Positions 9,028 to 18,287 are shown, numbered from the stretch's first letter. The stretch: DNA of 64,000 nucleotides from Candidatus Nitrosymbiomonas proteolyticus (GCA_017347465.1 AP021858.1:1692472-1756471); one strand, 5' to 3'. A program made the numbers and translations. The notes: generated from the letters alone by a model not told the origin.

Positions 9028-9753
9028 ATGAATCGACTTAGAAACTTCGCCTTTCGCGCCACAAGGTTGGCGCTGCCTTTCGTCGTTGGCTCTGTGACCT
9101 TGGCCCAAGCTGTCGTGGTCCCTAACTCTTTGGCGGCGGCCGAGGGAAACTCCTCCGAGACCTTGCCGTTCTACTCGTCTGGATTCATGCGTTTTCAGCA
9201 GGTCTACGATGCCAGCCAGTTCAGCGCAATGAGCGGAGGCGCGTTCATCTCGGCCATGCGCTTTCGGCCCGACAGCGTTCAAGGCGCAGCTTTTTCCCAT
9301 AGCACGACGATCGACGTGTGGCTGTCCACCACGGCGTACGCTCCTGACAACCTGAGTTCGACCTTCGCCGACAACGTCGGCGCGGACGAAACACAGGTGT
9401 TTTCCGGCTCGGTCGCCCTTTCCAGCGCGAATACCGGAGGTGTCCCTCGGGACTTTGACGTTGTGCTGACGTTCTCGACTCCGTTCCTTTACAACCCTGC
9501 CAATGGGAACTTGCTGTGGGAAGTCAAGCGGTACTCGGCGACGACGACGTTTCACTACCTCGACGCTGAAGACACATTCGGCGACAGCATCTCCATGCTA
9601 TGGAACGAGCCGAACGCTCAAGCACCGACCGGAGTGGCCCGAACGTCGGGACTCGTGACGAAATTCGACTTCGTTCCTGTGCCCGAACCCACCACTGCGG
9701 TCGTGCTTGCCCTTGGAGCGCTCGCTCTGGCACGGAGGCGAACCCGAACTTGA
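9028..9753 (+). CDS. secreted PEP-CTERM sorting-domain protein
   Basis: This 241-residue protein has an N-terminal signal peptide (basic start, then LALPFVVGSVTLAQA) and a C-terminal PEP-CTERM anchor. The anchor starts VPVPEPTTAVVLALGALALA and ends with the basic tail RRRTRT. Such proteins are cut and placed on the cell surface or in the extracellular matrix by an exosortase encoded elsewhere. The middle is beta-rich and resembles no enzyme I recognise. The gene has a strong ribosome-binding site and a long structured leader, so its expression may be controlled by RNA. Confidence 0.85.
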   Translation: MNRLRNFAFRATRLALPFVVGSVTLAQAVVVPNSLAAAEGNSSETLPFYSSGFMRFQQVYDASQFSAMSGGAFISAMRFRPDSVQGAAFSHSTTIDVWLSTTAYAPDNLSSTFADNVGADETQVFSGSVALSSANTGGVPRDFDVVLTFSTPFLYNPANGNLLWEVKRYSATTTFHYLDAEDTFGDSISMLWNEPNAQAPTGVARTSGLVTKFDFVPVPEPTTAVVLALGALALARRRTRT

Positions 9754-9771
9754 GGGGATCTGAATATCGAT

Positions 9772-11229
9772 TCAAGCGCCGCTGTTCGACTCGATGAAAC
9801 GTCCGATATCGCCCTTCAACTGCTCCAAGCAAGGAGAGTGAATGTACATCATGTGGCCGGCCTCGTACTCTCCGGTAAAGATATTGGTGCGGAGGCTCGG
9901 GTCGAGGCCCATGTGTGCCAGCGTGTACTCCGTCGCAAAATAGGGCGTAGCCAAGTCGTAGTACCCAGAAGCCACGTAGACCTTCATGTAGGGGTTCTTC
10001 GACATAGCGCTTCGAAGTGACTCACTAGTGTCGGGGAATCCCTCACCGGCCGAGCCCCAATTCCAAGGCTTCTCGATTCCCTTAAATACATGATAGACCA
10101 AGTCACTTTCATATTTGAGGTCGCGGCGCATGTACTGGTTAGCCGTGGACGTAAACGGAGGCATGATGGCGCTCATCGAAGGGTCATGTTCGGGCTTCTC
10201 TCGTGCCGCCAGTTCGTCGATGCCAATGAACCTGCTGTCGAGCCGCCCCACTGTTCTCTTCCGATCTCGTAGAAGCTCTTTGCAAAAGGAGTGAATCTCG
10301 ATTCTCAGCTCGCGGTTCTCGACGAACTCCCGTTTCAGGCCCGTAAACTGGCACAGCTTGGCTCGAACTCGGCTCCGTTCCCGGTCGGTGAGCCGGTCGC
10401 CTTTGGCAAGGGCTTCGGAGTACTCGCCCATCGCGAACGCTTCGACGGCCTTGAGCGTCGATTTCAGGTCCTGTGAGAGCCGCTTGTCCAGCTTGCCATG
10501 ATAGAACGCAGTTGCGGTATAGGTCGGCAGAAAGAGGACGTAAGGAAGGTCGTTACCCTTGAAGAACCGAGCCGTCTGAAAGTTGAGAATTGAAGAGACC
10601 AGAACGATGCCGTTCATGGCAATCCCACGTTCGACTAAGTAACTGGAGAGGCCCGCCGCCCGGGTCGTGCCATAACTCTCCCCCACAATAAAGAGGGGCG
10701 AGGTCCATCTCATGTTTCTTGCAAGATACATGCGAATGAACTCCGCGACTGATTCGATGTCACCCTGGACCCCCCACATCCGCTCGGAAACCTCAGGCGT
10801 ACGAGCTCGACTATAGCCGGTACCTACGGGGTCGATGAATACCAAGTCGGTGTGTTCGAGCCAAGTGTGGGGGTTGTCCACCAGCCGATAGGGTGGCGCA
10901 GGCATCTGCCCATCTTCGAGCAAGTGAACCTTTTTCGGGCCCAGCGCCCCAAAGTGCAGCCACAAGGAGGGCGATCCGGGGCCGCCGTTGAAGGAGAACA
11001 TGAGCGGCCGTTGCGCAGGGTCGCCGTCCACTGACTTGGTGTAGGCCATGTAGAACATCTGCGCCTCGATCTCGCCTTTGGCATCGCGCAACGGCATCCG
11101 GCCCGCGGTAACGGTATATTCGAGCTTGCGACCCGCAATCTGCATCGAGTGGTCGGTGACGACTGGGGACTCTTCAGTGAGTGGGGCGGCGTCCGTGGGG
11201 GACTCTTGTTTTTCGTTGGGTTCCGACAT
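9772..11229 (-). CDS. S10-family serine carboxypeptidase-like peptidase
   Basis: This 485-residue alpha/beta hydrolase is related to carboxypeptidase Y. NGGPGSPS at residues 81-88 is the oxyanion-hole loop, and GESYGTTR contains the nucleophile Ser185. The Asp and His of the triad are probably in SGYYDLATPY and YEAGHMMY near the C-terminus. Family members remove C-terminal residues from peptides. No signal peptide is evident at the N-terminus, which is polar and Glu/Pro-rich, so location is uncertain. It stands alone, convergent with the PEP-CTERM gene. Confidence 0.9.
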   Translation of the reverse strand: MSEPNEKQESPTDAAPLTEESPVVTDHSMQIAGRKLEYTVTAGRMPLRDAKGEIEAQMFYMAYTKSVDGDPAQRPLMFSFNGGPGSPSLWLHFGALGPKKVHLLEDGQMPAPPYRLVDNPHTWLEHTDLVFIDPVGTGYSRARTPEVSERMWGVQGDIESVAEFIRMYLARNMRWTSPLFIVGESYGTTRAAGLSSYLVERGIAMNGIVLVSSILNFQTARFFKGNDLPYVLFLPTYTATAFYHGKLDKRLSQDLKSTLKAVEAFAMGEYSEALAKGDRLTDRERSRVRAKLCQFTGLKREFVENRELRIEIHSFCKELLRDRKRTVGRLDSRFIGIDELAAREKPEHDPSMSAIMPPFTSTANQYMRRDLKYESDLVYHVFKGIEKPWNWGSAGEGFPDTSESLRSAMSKNPYMKVYVASGYYDLATPYFATEYTLAHMGLDPSLRTNIFTGEYEAGHMMYIHSPCLEQLKGDIGRFIESNSGA

Positions 11230-11354
11230 GGATGGTTTTCGCCTTCGGGAAGTGAGCCTCGTTTTACCTAAGGCGCGGGCCGAGAAGCTGAGTTAGGAAG
11301 GCGAACGCAAGAAACTTGCGCCTGGCTGCGCGGGGATTGCGCAAACTCAGGAGA

Positions 11355-12527
11355 ATGTCCCGCAGCGAATGGCCGCTCTTGGCCGCCGTGTTCCTGGAAA
11401 TGACCGGCTTCGGAATGGCGTTTCCGGACATCCAACTGCGGGCAGAGGTGTTTGGCGCGCCGGGACAGATCATCGGCGCGGTGTTGGCTTCGTACTTCGT
11501 GGTTCAGCTTCTCGTTTCTCCCGCCTGGGGGCGATTGAGCGATCGGGTCGGCAGAAAGCCGGTCTTGCTCGTGTGTACGGCGCTTTCCGCAGGTTCGATG
11601 GTGATCTATGCGCTCGCCCATACCGTCGAGACGATTCTTCTGAGCCGAGTCGTCGCGGGCCTGGCGGCGGCGAACGTCGTAGCCGCGCAAGCCTACATCG
11701 CGGATGTCAATCGAGGAGTCCAAATCGAACGTTCGATGGGCCGAATGAGCGCAGCGATGCTCGCCGGGCTGGTAGCCGGCCCCGCGATCGGGGGCTTTTT
11801 GGCGACGGTCGGCGGGAATCAACTCATGGGGTTTGCGGCAGCGGGATGCTCCCTGGCATCGTTGATTTGGATCCTCTTCGGAGTCCGGAGCGTGCCGGTC
11901 GTAGCGAGCGCGACGAGCGAGGCTCCCCGGTTGCGCCGCCGGAGTTGGGCGCTCTTGCAGGACACCCCTGGGCTCATGCGGTTCGTCGCCATTGCCGTCG
12001 CGGGCTGGTTCGTGTTGGCGTGCCTCGAAGGAACATACGGCCGCCTCATCAAGCACAACCTAGGGATGGGCCAGTTCGAATTTGGGCTCATCTTCAGCTA
12101 TGAGTCACTGCTGGGCGCTGCGGTCGGGTGGACCCTCGGATGGCTTGCCACAAGGCTGGGCTCAAGCTGGATGCTGAAGGGGGGCTACCTCCTACAAGCG
12201 ATCGGTTTGCTCGCGATGCCGTTCGCACCGGGTTTCGGGGTGCTGCTCTTGGCCTCGACCTTCTATGCGTTTGGGATTGGAGTCACGAACCCGACGATCA
12301 ACTCCGTTTGCAGCAAGATGACGTCGAACGAGCGGCAAGGCGAGTTGTTCGGAGTTTTGCAAGCGGCGAGGTCGGTCGGCTTCGTGGCAGGCCCGATCTT
12401 GGGTGGCGCGCTTTTCGACGTACTTCCCGGATTGCCCTACTACGTTGCCGCGGGAGTGGCGGCGATCGCGGCGCTCATGGTCGTCGCGCCGCAAGAGGAA
12501 ACGGCCCCCGAAAGCGCCCCAGGTTGA
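11355..12527 (+). CDS. MFS transporter, tetracycline-efflux/DHA1-like
   Basis: This protein of 390 residues has about twelve hydrophobic segments. The MFS loop 2-3 motif is GRLSDRVGRKPVLLVC, and the motif-C-like AGLVAGPAIGGFLA lies in segment 5, both typical of drug/H+ antiporters. The ATG at 11355 is preferred over an in-frame TTG at 11316 because CAGGAG lies directly upstream. Substrate unknown; many such proteins export small molecules. No regulator is adjacent. Confidence 0.88.
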   Translation: MSRSEWPLLAAVFLEMTGFGMAFPDIQLRAEVFGAPGQIIGAVLASYFVVQLLVSPAWGRLSDRVGRKPVLLVCTALSAGSMVIYALAHTVETILLSRVVAGLAAANVVAAQAYIADVNRGVQIERSMGRMSAAMLAGLVAGPAIGGFLATVGGNQLMGFAAAGCSLASLIWILFGVRSVPVVASATSEAPRLRRRSWALLQDTPGLMRFVAIAVAGWFVLACLEGTYGRLIKHNLGMGQFEFGLIFSYESLLGAAVGWTLGWLATRLGSSWMLKGGYLLQAIGLLAMPFAPGFGVLLLASTFYAFGIGVTNPTINSVCSKMTSNERQGELFGVLQAARSVGFVAGPILGGALFDVLPGLPYYVAAGVAAIAALMVVAPQEETAPESAPG

Positions 12528-12533
12528 TGCCGT

Positions 12534-13685
12534 CTAGGGCGATCCAGTGAGCCTTGAGTCGCTGCGAACGGTCCACAGCTCACCTGTAGCGCCCCGGGCC
12601 CGCGCCACGAACCCGTCGAGCGTCCGCTGATGCTCGGCGTCCCGAAAACGGAAGAGGTGGTTCCCGGCCTCTCCCAGATCCTCCAGCTTGAGCGCATACG
12701 TTCCGGACTCGCTGAATCGCGCTTTCTGAGCGTGGTACACGCCCATCAGCGCCTTGCGGACCTCCTCATCCGGGTCGCGGCGAAACACATCGGCGCCAGG
12801 ACCGTGAGTCGAAAACTGAACGTAGCCCCACATTTCAGGCCGGTGCATGTCGATCGCCCCTTGCGGTGACCAGACCCAGTTGTCCTCTTTCGATCCTTCT
12901 ACCTTGTGGTACTTGCCTTCCGAAACCTCCAATCGCCACTGAACCCTCGAGAAGTTCACTCGCCACTGGTCGCCGTTGCTTGGGGGGCAGGTCCGACCGG
13001 CGCATTCGGCCAATGCCTTCCAGGGGATCGCCATTTCGAGCGTCCAGCGACGGTCCCTATCGGACGGGTCGTTGAGCGTGCCGTCGAGCCAAACAGCGGA
13101 TTCCAGCCCGGCGATGTCCCAGCCGTTGACAGCAGGCCCCCCGTCACGGTACGGCTTGACGAGCAGGAGGTCCCAAACGGTGTTCAGCGCGTTGATCTCG
13201 ATCTCGTAGTACTGGTGATTGTCGCCGTCGGGGTCGATAAACACCTCGAAGTCGTTGTCGTGGAAGATCACGCTGTCGCGCTTGGTGAGCGTGCCCCAAA
13301 GATGCGGCTCTTCGAGTTCTGCGGCTATATAGAAGTGCTCGTCGTCCCAGAGCATCTTGGCTCGAGTTCGGAACCTGGACTTGGGCTGGGAGTCCCCCAC
13401 GATATCGACGAAATCGGTAGTCCATTCGGCTGCCCCCCATTCGGTGTCGTCGAGCCTGCCATCGATCGTAAGGGGCGAAGAAGTCCGGTAGCAAACGTAG
13501 CCCAAGGGGTATTGCACGATCGCAAAGTTACCCTCGGAAAGTCGTTCGAGTAAGGGGTCGGGTGCGAAGGCCACCGAAACGAGGGCGACGAGCCCTAACG
13601 CGAGCGCGGGCTTGAACCCAAGGGCCGCCCGACGGGTCGTCGACCGCTCACGCAAGGAGCCGGACCTCACCCGAGGCCATATCAT
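12534..13685 (-). CDS. secreted CBM9-like carbohydrate-binding/DOMON-type protein
   Basis: This 383-residue protein has an N-terminal signal or anchor (ALALGLVALVSVAFA). A domain resembling the carbohydrate-binding module 9 family follows: LTIDGRLDDTEWGAAEWT, then AKMLWDDEHFYIAAELEEPH, DNDFEVFIDPDGDNHQYYEIEINA and WTLEMAIPWKAL. CBM9 domains bind sugar ends. Here no catalytic domain is attached, so the protein is probably a surface binding component. The 5' end overlaps the carbonic anhydrase gene by 38 bp, and the start could lie slightly further in. Confidence 0.75.
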   Translation of the reverse strand: MIWPRVRSGSLRERSTTRRAALGFKPALALGLVALVSVAFAPDPLLERLSEGNFAIVQYPLGYVCYRTSSPLTIDGRLDDTEWGAAEWTTDFVDIVGDSQPKSRFRTRAKMLWDDEHFYIAAELEEPHLWGTLTKRDSVIFHDNDFEVFIDPDGDNHQYYEIEINALNTVWDLLLVKPYRDGGPAVNGWDIAGLESAVWLDGTLNDPSDRDRRWTLEMAIPWKALAECAGRTCPPSNGDQWRVNFSRVQWRLEVSEGKYHKVEGSKEDNWVWSPQGAIDMHRPEMWGYVQFSTHGPGADVFRRDPDEEVRKALMGVYHAQKARFSESGTYALKLEDLGEAGNHLFRFRDAEHQRTLDGFVARARGATGELWTVRSDSRLTGSP

Positions 13686-14223
13686 AGAGCATCGTAATCA
13701 CGCGTGTCTTGCCCTCAGACTCCGCTTGGCGAAGGATGGGCGTGTTGTCGCTGATCTTCTGCGCGGCGTAGGTAGCGTTGAGACAGATCGCCCGTTCGAG
13801 TTCGGACTGCCCGGTTTCGTCCTGGACGCTGGTGACCGCTCGCTGGATCTCCGACCGCAGAGCGGGCCCCATCTGCGACGCGGATCCCTCGATCACCCTC
13901 GTCACCGCTAGACACCCGGTATGGGCCATTACGACGACCAAGGGCACTTGAAACTCGCGCACGGCCATATCGGCGACCCACAGGGAGCTTTCCGCAGCGA
14001 CGTTGCCCGGCACACGGCAAGCAAAGATCGATCCCAGTCCCAAGTCGAAAACTACGTTCGGCGACACGCGGCTATCGCTGCAAGCGACCACCGCTGCGAT
14101 CGGAGTTTGTCCTTCGGCGAGTCGTTGCAGGTCAGAGGGGCCGTAGGTTCGCCGCTGACTGTCGCCTGAGCGAAATCGCTTGTTCCCTTCGAGCAGAATC
14201 GCCAGAGCTTCATCGGGTGTCAT
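13648..14223 (-). CDS. beta-class carbonic anhydrase
   Basis: This 191-residue enzyme interconverts CO2 and bicarbonate using zinc. Zinc ligands are visible as Cys48 (ACSDSR), His101 and Cys104 (MAHTGC), and Asp50 and Arg52 form the usual catalytic dyad. The dimer-interface pattern FACRVPGNVA is present. The length is normal for short bacterial beta-CAs. CATAAT on the minus strand lies 10 nt before the ATG. It overlaps the start of the CBM9-like gene, suggesting a two-gene transcript. Confidence 0.93.
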   Translation of the reverse strand: MTPDEALAILLEGNKRFRSGDSQRRTYGPSDLQRLAEGQTPIAAVVACSDSRVSPNVVFDLGLGSIFACRVPGNVAAESSLWVADMAVREFQVPLVVVMAHTGCLAVTRVIEGSASQMGPALRSEIQRAVTSVQDETGQSELERAICLNATYAAQKISDNTPILRQAESEGKTRVITMLYDMASGEVRLLA

Positions 14224-14233
14224 CGCTGCCAGG

Positions 14234-14239
14234 ATTATG
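14234..14239 (-). promoter_or_regulatory. putative -10 box of the carbonic anhydrase gene
   Basis: CATAAT on the minus strand lies 10 nt before the ATG at 14223, implying a leader of only a few bases. No clear -35 was found. Confidence 0.3.
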
Positions 14240-14274
14240 GCAACGATGGGCGCGCCGGGGCTTGACGGACGGGG

Positions 14275-14628
14275 TCAGGCTGCGTAAATGGCCGCTCCCT
14301 TCTTGGGAGACGAAACGGCCTCGCGGCCTCGCGACCGGCACATTCTTTCGATCTCGCGGTCGTCCGTAGTCGAGAGCGCCGAGTGAGCGATCACGGAGTA
14401 CAGCGCCATCGTGGCGCGTCTTTCAGCGGGAAGATTTCGCCAGCCCCGAACCCGCTTGCTGGCCCACTGGTCGACTTGCGCGGCCAGCGCCCAAACGAGA
14501 GCGTCCTTCCGCCGACCTTTCGGCATCGCCGCCAGCCTTGCCAGCGAGTCTCGAAGCCGTTCTGCGTTGGCGTCGAACACCGGCTCAAGGGCAAGAAACG
14601 TAATACCGATCGATCCGTCAAGTTTCAT
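14275..14628 (-). CDS. small hypothetical protein
   Basis: This 117-residue soluble protein is not recognised. It has an amphipathic helical middle (AERLRDSLARLAAMPKGRRK) and a basic WASKRVRGWRNLPAERRA segment. No signal peptide, Cys pair or enzymatic motif is seen. TAACCT on the minus strand ends 6 nt before the ATG, possibly a -10 box of a leaderless message. Codon use is like its neighbours, which supports a real gene. Confidence 0.55.
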   Translation of the reverse strand: MKLDGSIGITFLALEPVFDANAERLRDSLARLAAMPKGRRKDALVWALAAQVDQWASKRVRGWRNLPAERRATMALYSVIAHSALSTTDDREIERMCRSRGREAVSSPKKGAAIYAA

Positions 14629-14634
14629 GGTCTC

Positions 14635-14640
14635 AGGTTA
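14635..14640 (-). promoter_or_regulatory. putative -10 box TAACCT before the small hypothetical gene
   Basis: TAACCT lies 6 nt upstream of the ATG at 14628. The same hexamer occurs 8 and 9 nt before two other genes in this window (51203 and 38164). Confidence 0.25.
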
Positions 14641-14796
14641 CACTTCAATTGACGAAACCGCCGTAACTATTGATGCGCTTGTTTGTGCAGTTTTTCCCCT
14701 GAGGAAATGCCACAGAGAAACCGATAGCGGCTGAAACGCATTGCGGGGAGTGGCCCTTTCTGGGCGTAGAATGAAGAGAGAAGGCGCGTTCGGAAC

Positions 14797-15204
14797 ATGG
14801 AACTCGACTCTGGCATCGTTTTCGTTTTGGCGCTTTTGGTCCTGACCTTCGGGTCGGTCCTGCTTGCCGGCTACGCGTACTTTCTGTATCTTGCCGGCGT
14901 GAGGCTCAGCCATACCCGGTTGCGAAGGCTGAACCGTTTCGTCGCCATGACCCTGATCGGGGGCGCATGCGTCCTGGTCGTGACTCTCGGCGTCTTGGCG
15001 CTGCCGGTCGAGAACTTCTTCCGAATCGTTCTTGCCATTTGCCTGGTGTTCATTCACACCCAACCCACTTGCGTCGGCTACTACGCCGGTGTCGAGATGA
15101 AGAGGATCGAGGACTCGAAGCGGTTCGCCAAGAACGTGGACGATTGGCTCGCGGATTGGGAATGCGGCTCGATCGGCGCCTCCCCCGACGATTCGAGCCA
15201 ATGA
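14797..15204 (+). CDS. small integral membrane protein, three predicted segments
   Basis: This 135-residue protein is not recognised. Hydrophobic spans are at about 5-31, 46-71 and 73-96. The tail is charged and ends in a Glu/Asp-rich segment (WLADWECGSIGASPDDSSQ) that probably lies in the cytoplasm. TAGAAT at 14766-14771 could be a -10 box. No functional residues can be assigned. Confidence 0.6.
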   Translation: MELDSGIVFVLALLVLTFGSVLLAGYAYFLYLAGVRLSHTRLRRLNRFVAMTLIGGACVLVVTLGVLALPVENFFRIVLAICLVFIHTQPTCVGYYAGVEMKRIEDSKRFAKNVDDWLADWECGSIGASPDDSSQ

Positions 15205-15244
15205 GGGCGAGGCGCGCGGCCTCAATTGTGGAATAGACCCCTTT

Positions 15245-15469
15245 GTGGGTTCGTGCGCGAGTTGTTCGCTGATTTCGAGCGCGTCGGCGCTGATGCAGTC
15301 CGCTTCGGAGCGGCTGGTGCGCCAGTCCGATCAACTCGTGAACGGCGATGGGGACTTGGTGGAACTCGCGGTCGAGATATCGAAGGCCAAACTGGAATCG
15401 CAGCTCGGAGTCGAACTCGCTCGCACCGCCAACGATCATCTAGGCGCCCTCATCGATATCCTTGCGTGA
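15245..15469 (+). CDS. small protein resembling fused ends of a flagellar rod/hook protein
   Basis: This is up to 74 residues from GTG 15245; an ATG at 15293 is an alternative. The N-terminal LISSASALMQSASERLVRQ recalls the first helix of FlgB/FlgC/FlgE proteins. The C-terminal DLVELAVEISKAKLESQLGV and ARTANDHLGALIDIL recall their last helix, but the central domain is missing. It could be a minimal motility-related protein or chance similarity. No other flagellar gene is in the window. The start codon is uncertain and no strong Shine-Dalgarno is seen. Confidence 0.45.
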   Translation: MGSCASCSLISSASALMQSASERLVRQSDQLVNGDGDLVELAVEISKAKLESQLGVELARTANDHLGALIDILA

Positions 15470-15493
15470 GCGCGGGGTACGATGAGGGGCAAC

Positions 15494-15961
15494 ATGCCTT
15501 CGGATTCCACGCCCCTAGTGGGAAACTCGCTAGTCACCCAAACGACTGTCGTCTCCGATCTCATCGCGAGTTTTCTCGGCCAGCGGCTCGGCAAGCACTC
15601 GCTTTCGCCCGCGCTCTTCGACCTTCTCAGCACGGTCTACACCCTGAAAGACCGTGGCTCCCAGGTCGAGGTCGCGGAACGGCTCGGCATTAGTGCCGCT
15701 TCCACCTCGGAAGCCGTCCGCTTGGCCTCCAACAAGGGACTTCTGGAGCAGGTAGCTGACGGAACGGACAAGCGCAGAAAGCGGCTCTTGCTGACCCCAA
15801 AGGGCAAGCAGAAGCTTCAATCGGCCCTCGAGGAGCTCCAAGCCGCCGATCAGGCGCTCCTCGAAGGGCTAAGGGCCGAGGAGGTCCAAGCCGCGATCTC
15901 CGTCCTTCGAAAGGCCGAGCAGAACCTCGTGCGAGCGGTTCGATCCGCGCCTTCCGAGTGA
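15494..15961 (+). CDS. MarR-family winged-helix transcriptional regulator
   Basis: This protein of 155 residues has a MarR-type DNA-binding domain. The helix-turn-helix lies in SQVEVAERLGISAASTSEAV, followed by the wing DGTDKRRKRLLLTPKGK and a C-terminal dimerisation helix. Such proteins usually repress nearby genes and release DNA upon binding a small ligand or oxidant. ATG 15494 is used; an ATG at 15482 in frame is possible but sits on a TACGAT hexamer that could be a promoter. Target not evident. Confidence 0.88.
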   Translation: MPSDSTPLVGNSLVTQTTVVSDLIASFLGQRLGKHSLSPALFDLLSTVYTLKDRGSQVEVAERLGISAASTSEAVRLASNKGLLEQVADGTDKRRKRLLLTPKGKQKLQSALEELQAADQALLEGLRAEEVQAAISVLRKAEQNLVRAVRSAPSE

Positions 15962-16013
15962 GCGCGAGACTTTCCTGCGAATTCACACGAACCTTCGACT
16001 CCAAAAGGGCCGC

Positions 16014-16424
16014 TTGATCCGTCCCAAAGAGTACAAAGCAGGGAGTCGAGCCGTGTTACGAATTGTCGGAGTCAATCGTCACGAAGATCCAAGGCAGGAG
16101 TTTGTGTTGCTCCAGAACCAGGGCACGCTACGCGCACGACTCCGAGGGCATATTCTCCTCAGCGAAACCGCCATCGAATCGGGCGACCTCGAACGCTGGG
16201 CGTATGTAATCCCCGACGACGAGATGATCCCGGCGGGGCTTTATGTGCTCGTGTCCACAGGAGCTGGGGTTTCGCATTGGGCGCGGACGAAGGACGGCGC
16301 GCACGTATACCACGCTTATATGGATCGTTCGGCGTCGGTTTGGTCGCGCAGCGAGGGGCCAGTGCATCTGTCCAGCCTGCAGCAGTCGTTTTGTGGCCGA
16401 CGTGAGGCGCTGCTGTTACGGTAG
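16014..16424 (+). CDS. hypothetical protein, lamin-tail-domain-like
   Basis: This 136-residue protein is predicted from TTG 16014; GTG 16053 is an alternative start. The pattern of the middle - EFVLLQNQGTLRARLRGHIL, then IPAGLYVLVSTGAG and HWARTKDGAHVYHAYMDR - resembles the beta-sandwich LTD domain. That domain is found in bacterial surface proteins and nucleases. No signal peptide is visible, which is unusual for such proteins in bacteria. Similarity is by eye only. Confidence 0.5.
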   Translation: MIRPKEYKAGSRAVLRIVGVNRHEDPRQEFVLLQNQGTLRARLRGHILLSETAIESGDLERWAYVIPDDEMIPAGLYVLVSTGAGVSHWARTKDGAHVYHAYMDRSASVWSRSEGPVHLSSLQQSFCGRREALLLR

Positions 16425-16547
16425 CCTCCCGACCTCCTCAAACATTGCGCGAGCGTCAACAATCTGCTTGCCCGCTACGTAGAACTCATGGGTCCTCCTC
16501 GGCCAAGAACGCCCCGTTCGGGCCACAATAGGAGGACAACTCGAGCC

Positions 16548-18074
16548 ATGAGCACCACTGAACCCGTTCCCGCCCCGACCGAAACCGACGACGCGATTCT
16601 TGAAAAATTCGCCAACCGCGAATACAAATGGGGCTTCGTCTCCGACGTGGAGAGCGAGACCTTCGCGCCCGGACTCAACGAGGACGTCATTCGAGCGCTC
16701 AGCGCCAAGAAGGAGGAGCCGGAGTGGATGACCGAGTGGCGACTCAAGGCCTATCGACACTTTCTCACGATGACGGAACCCACATGGCCGAACGTGAAGT
16801 ACGAACCCGTCGACCTTCAATCGGTCAGCTACTATTCCGCTCCCAAGAAGAAACCGGTTCTCGAATCCCTCGAAGACGCCGACCCCGAACTGTTACGAAC
16901 GTTCGAAAAGCTGGGGATCCCGCTCAAAGAGCAAGAGGTTCTGCTCAACGTTCGGGGCGCGGGCGAGAATCTATCGCCTGCCGACGGCGTGGCGAACGTG
17001 GCGATCGACGCCGTTTTCGACTCAGTATCGGTCGCCACGACCTACAAAGCTAAGCTAGCCGAACTAGGCATTATCTTCTGCTCGATGTCCGAGGCGATTC
17101 GGGAGCACCCCGATTTGGTGCGGCAGTACCTAGGCTCGGTCGTGCCCTACAGCGACAACTACTTCGCTACGCTCAACTCGGCAGTATTCAGCGATGGCTC
17201 GTTCGTGTATGTGCCGAAGGGCGTTCGCTGCCCGATGGAGCTTTCGACGTACTTCCGAATCAACGCGATGCAGACCGGGCAGTTCGAGCGAACCTTGATC
17301 GTCGCGGACGAGGGAGCGTTCGTGTCGTATTTGGAGGGGTGTACCGCGCCGATGCGCGACGAGAACCAGCTTCATGCGGCCGTGGTCGAACTCGTCGCCC
17401 TGAAAGACGCCACCGTCAAGTATTCCACGGTGCAGAACTGGTATCCGGGCGATCCCCAGACCGGTAAGGGCGGGATCTTCAACTTCGTTACCAAGCGCGG
17501 AAAATGCGACGGCGCTAACTCGAAAATCACCTGGACGCAGGTCGAAACCGGTTCGGCGATCACTTGGAAATACCCGAGCGTGATCCTGAAGGGCGACAAC
17601 TCGGTGGGCGAGTTCTACAGCGTGGCGCTGACGGCCAACAAGCAACAGGCCGATACCGGCACGAAGATGATCCATATCGGCAAGAACACCAAGTCCACGA
17701 TCGTGAGCAAGGGCATCTCGGCCGGTCATGGGCAAAACACCTACCGCGGACTCGTTCGCGTCAACCCCGGCGCTGAGGGCGCGCGAAACTACAGCCAGTG
17801 CGACTCGATGCTCATGGGCGACCGGTGCGGCGCGCATACGTTTCCCTACATCGAGGTGAAGAACCCCACCGCGACCGTCGAGCACGAGGCCAGCACCACT
17901 AAGATCGGCGAGGATCAGATCTTCTACTGCAACCAACGCGGCATCCCCACCGAGGACGCGGTCAACATGATCGTATCGGGGTTCTGCAAAGAGGTCTTCC
18001 GCGAGCTACCCATGGAATTCGCCGTCGAAGCGCAGAAGTTGCTGGGTGTATCCTTGGAAGGGAGCGTTGGGTAG
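16548..18074 (+). CDS. sufB: Fe-S cluster assembly protein SufB
   Basis: This protein of 508 residues is the SufB scaffold that receives sulfur and iron and builds [4Fe-4S] clusters with SufC and SufD. The core is highly conserved: [60 protein letters not shown] and [23 protein letters not shown] 16548 is chosen because TAGGAGGA lies just upstream; an in-frame ATG at 16488 gives a basic extension without similarity. sufC, sufD and sufS are not adjacent, so the suf genes are dispersed here. Confidence 0.96.
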   Translation: MSTTEPVPAPTETDDAILEKFANREYKWGFVSDVESETFAPGLNEDVIRALSAKKEEPEWMTEWRLKAYRHFLTMTEPTWPNVKYEPVDLQSVSYYSAPKKKPVLESLEDADPELLRTFEKLGIPLKEQEVLLNVRGAGENLSPADGVANVAIDAVFDSVSVATTYKAKLAELGIIFCSMSEAIREHPDLVRQYLGSVVPYSDNYFATLNSAVFSDGSFVYVPKGVRCPMELSTYFRINAMQTGQFERTLIVADEGAFVSYLEGCTAPMRDENQLHAAVVELVALKDATVKYSTVQNWYPGDPQTGKGGIFNFVTKRGKCDGANSKITWTQVETGSAITWKYPSVILKGDNSVGEFYSVALTANKQQADTGTKMIHIGKNTKSTIVSKGISAGHGQNTYRGLVRVNPGAEGARNYSQCDSMLMGDRCGAHTFPYIEVKNPTATVEHEASTTKIGEDQIFYCNQRGIPTEDAVNMIVSGFCKEVFRELPMEFAVEAQKLLGVSLEGSVG

Positions 18075-18077
18075 GCG

Positions 18078-18287
18078 ATGGACAAAGAAGGTAGATTCAT
18101 TGAGATTCGGCCCATTACCCAGGGCACGACCGATTTGGACATTGCCTTCTGGCAGGCGCAGGGCCCCGAGGCCATCTTTAGGGCGGCTTGGGAGCTGGTG
18201 GTCACGGCGCACGAATTGAAGGGGGGCACGGCGGATGAACTCCGACTTCAAAGAACTGCTTTCTCTATTGGAGAAGCACCGCGTTAG
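18078..18287 (+). CDS. small partner protein of nucleotidyltransferase
   Basis: This 69-residue acidic protein contains TTDLDIAFWQAQGPEAIF and ELVVTAHELKG, followed by DELRLQRT. From memory, this arrangement is often encoded directly before stand-alone nucleotidyltransferases in many bacteria, but its function is not settled. Its end overlaps the next gene by 53 bp, and it begins 4 bp after sufB, so it may be co-transcribed with sufB. It may be the protective half of a toxin-antitoxin-like pair; this is inference. Confidence 0.65.
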   Translation: MDKEGRFIEIRPITQGTTDLDIAFWQAQGPEAIFRAAWELVVTAHELKGGTADELRLQRTAFSIGEAPR

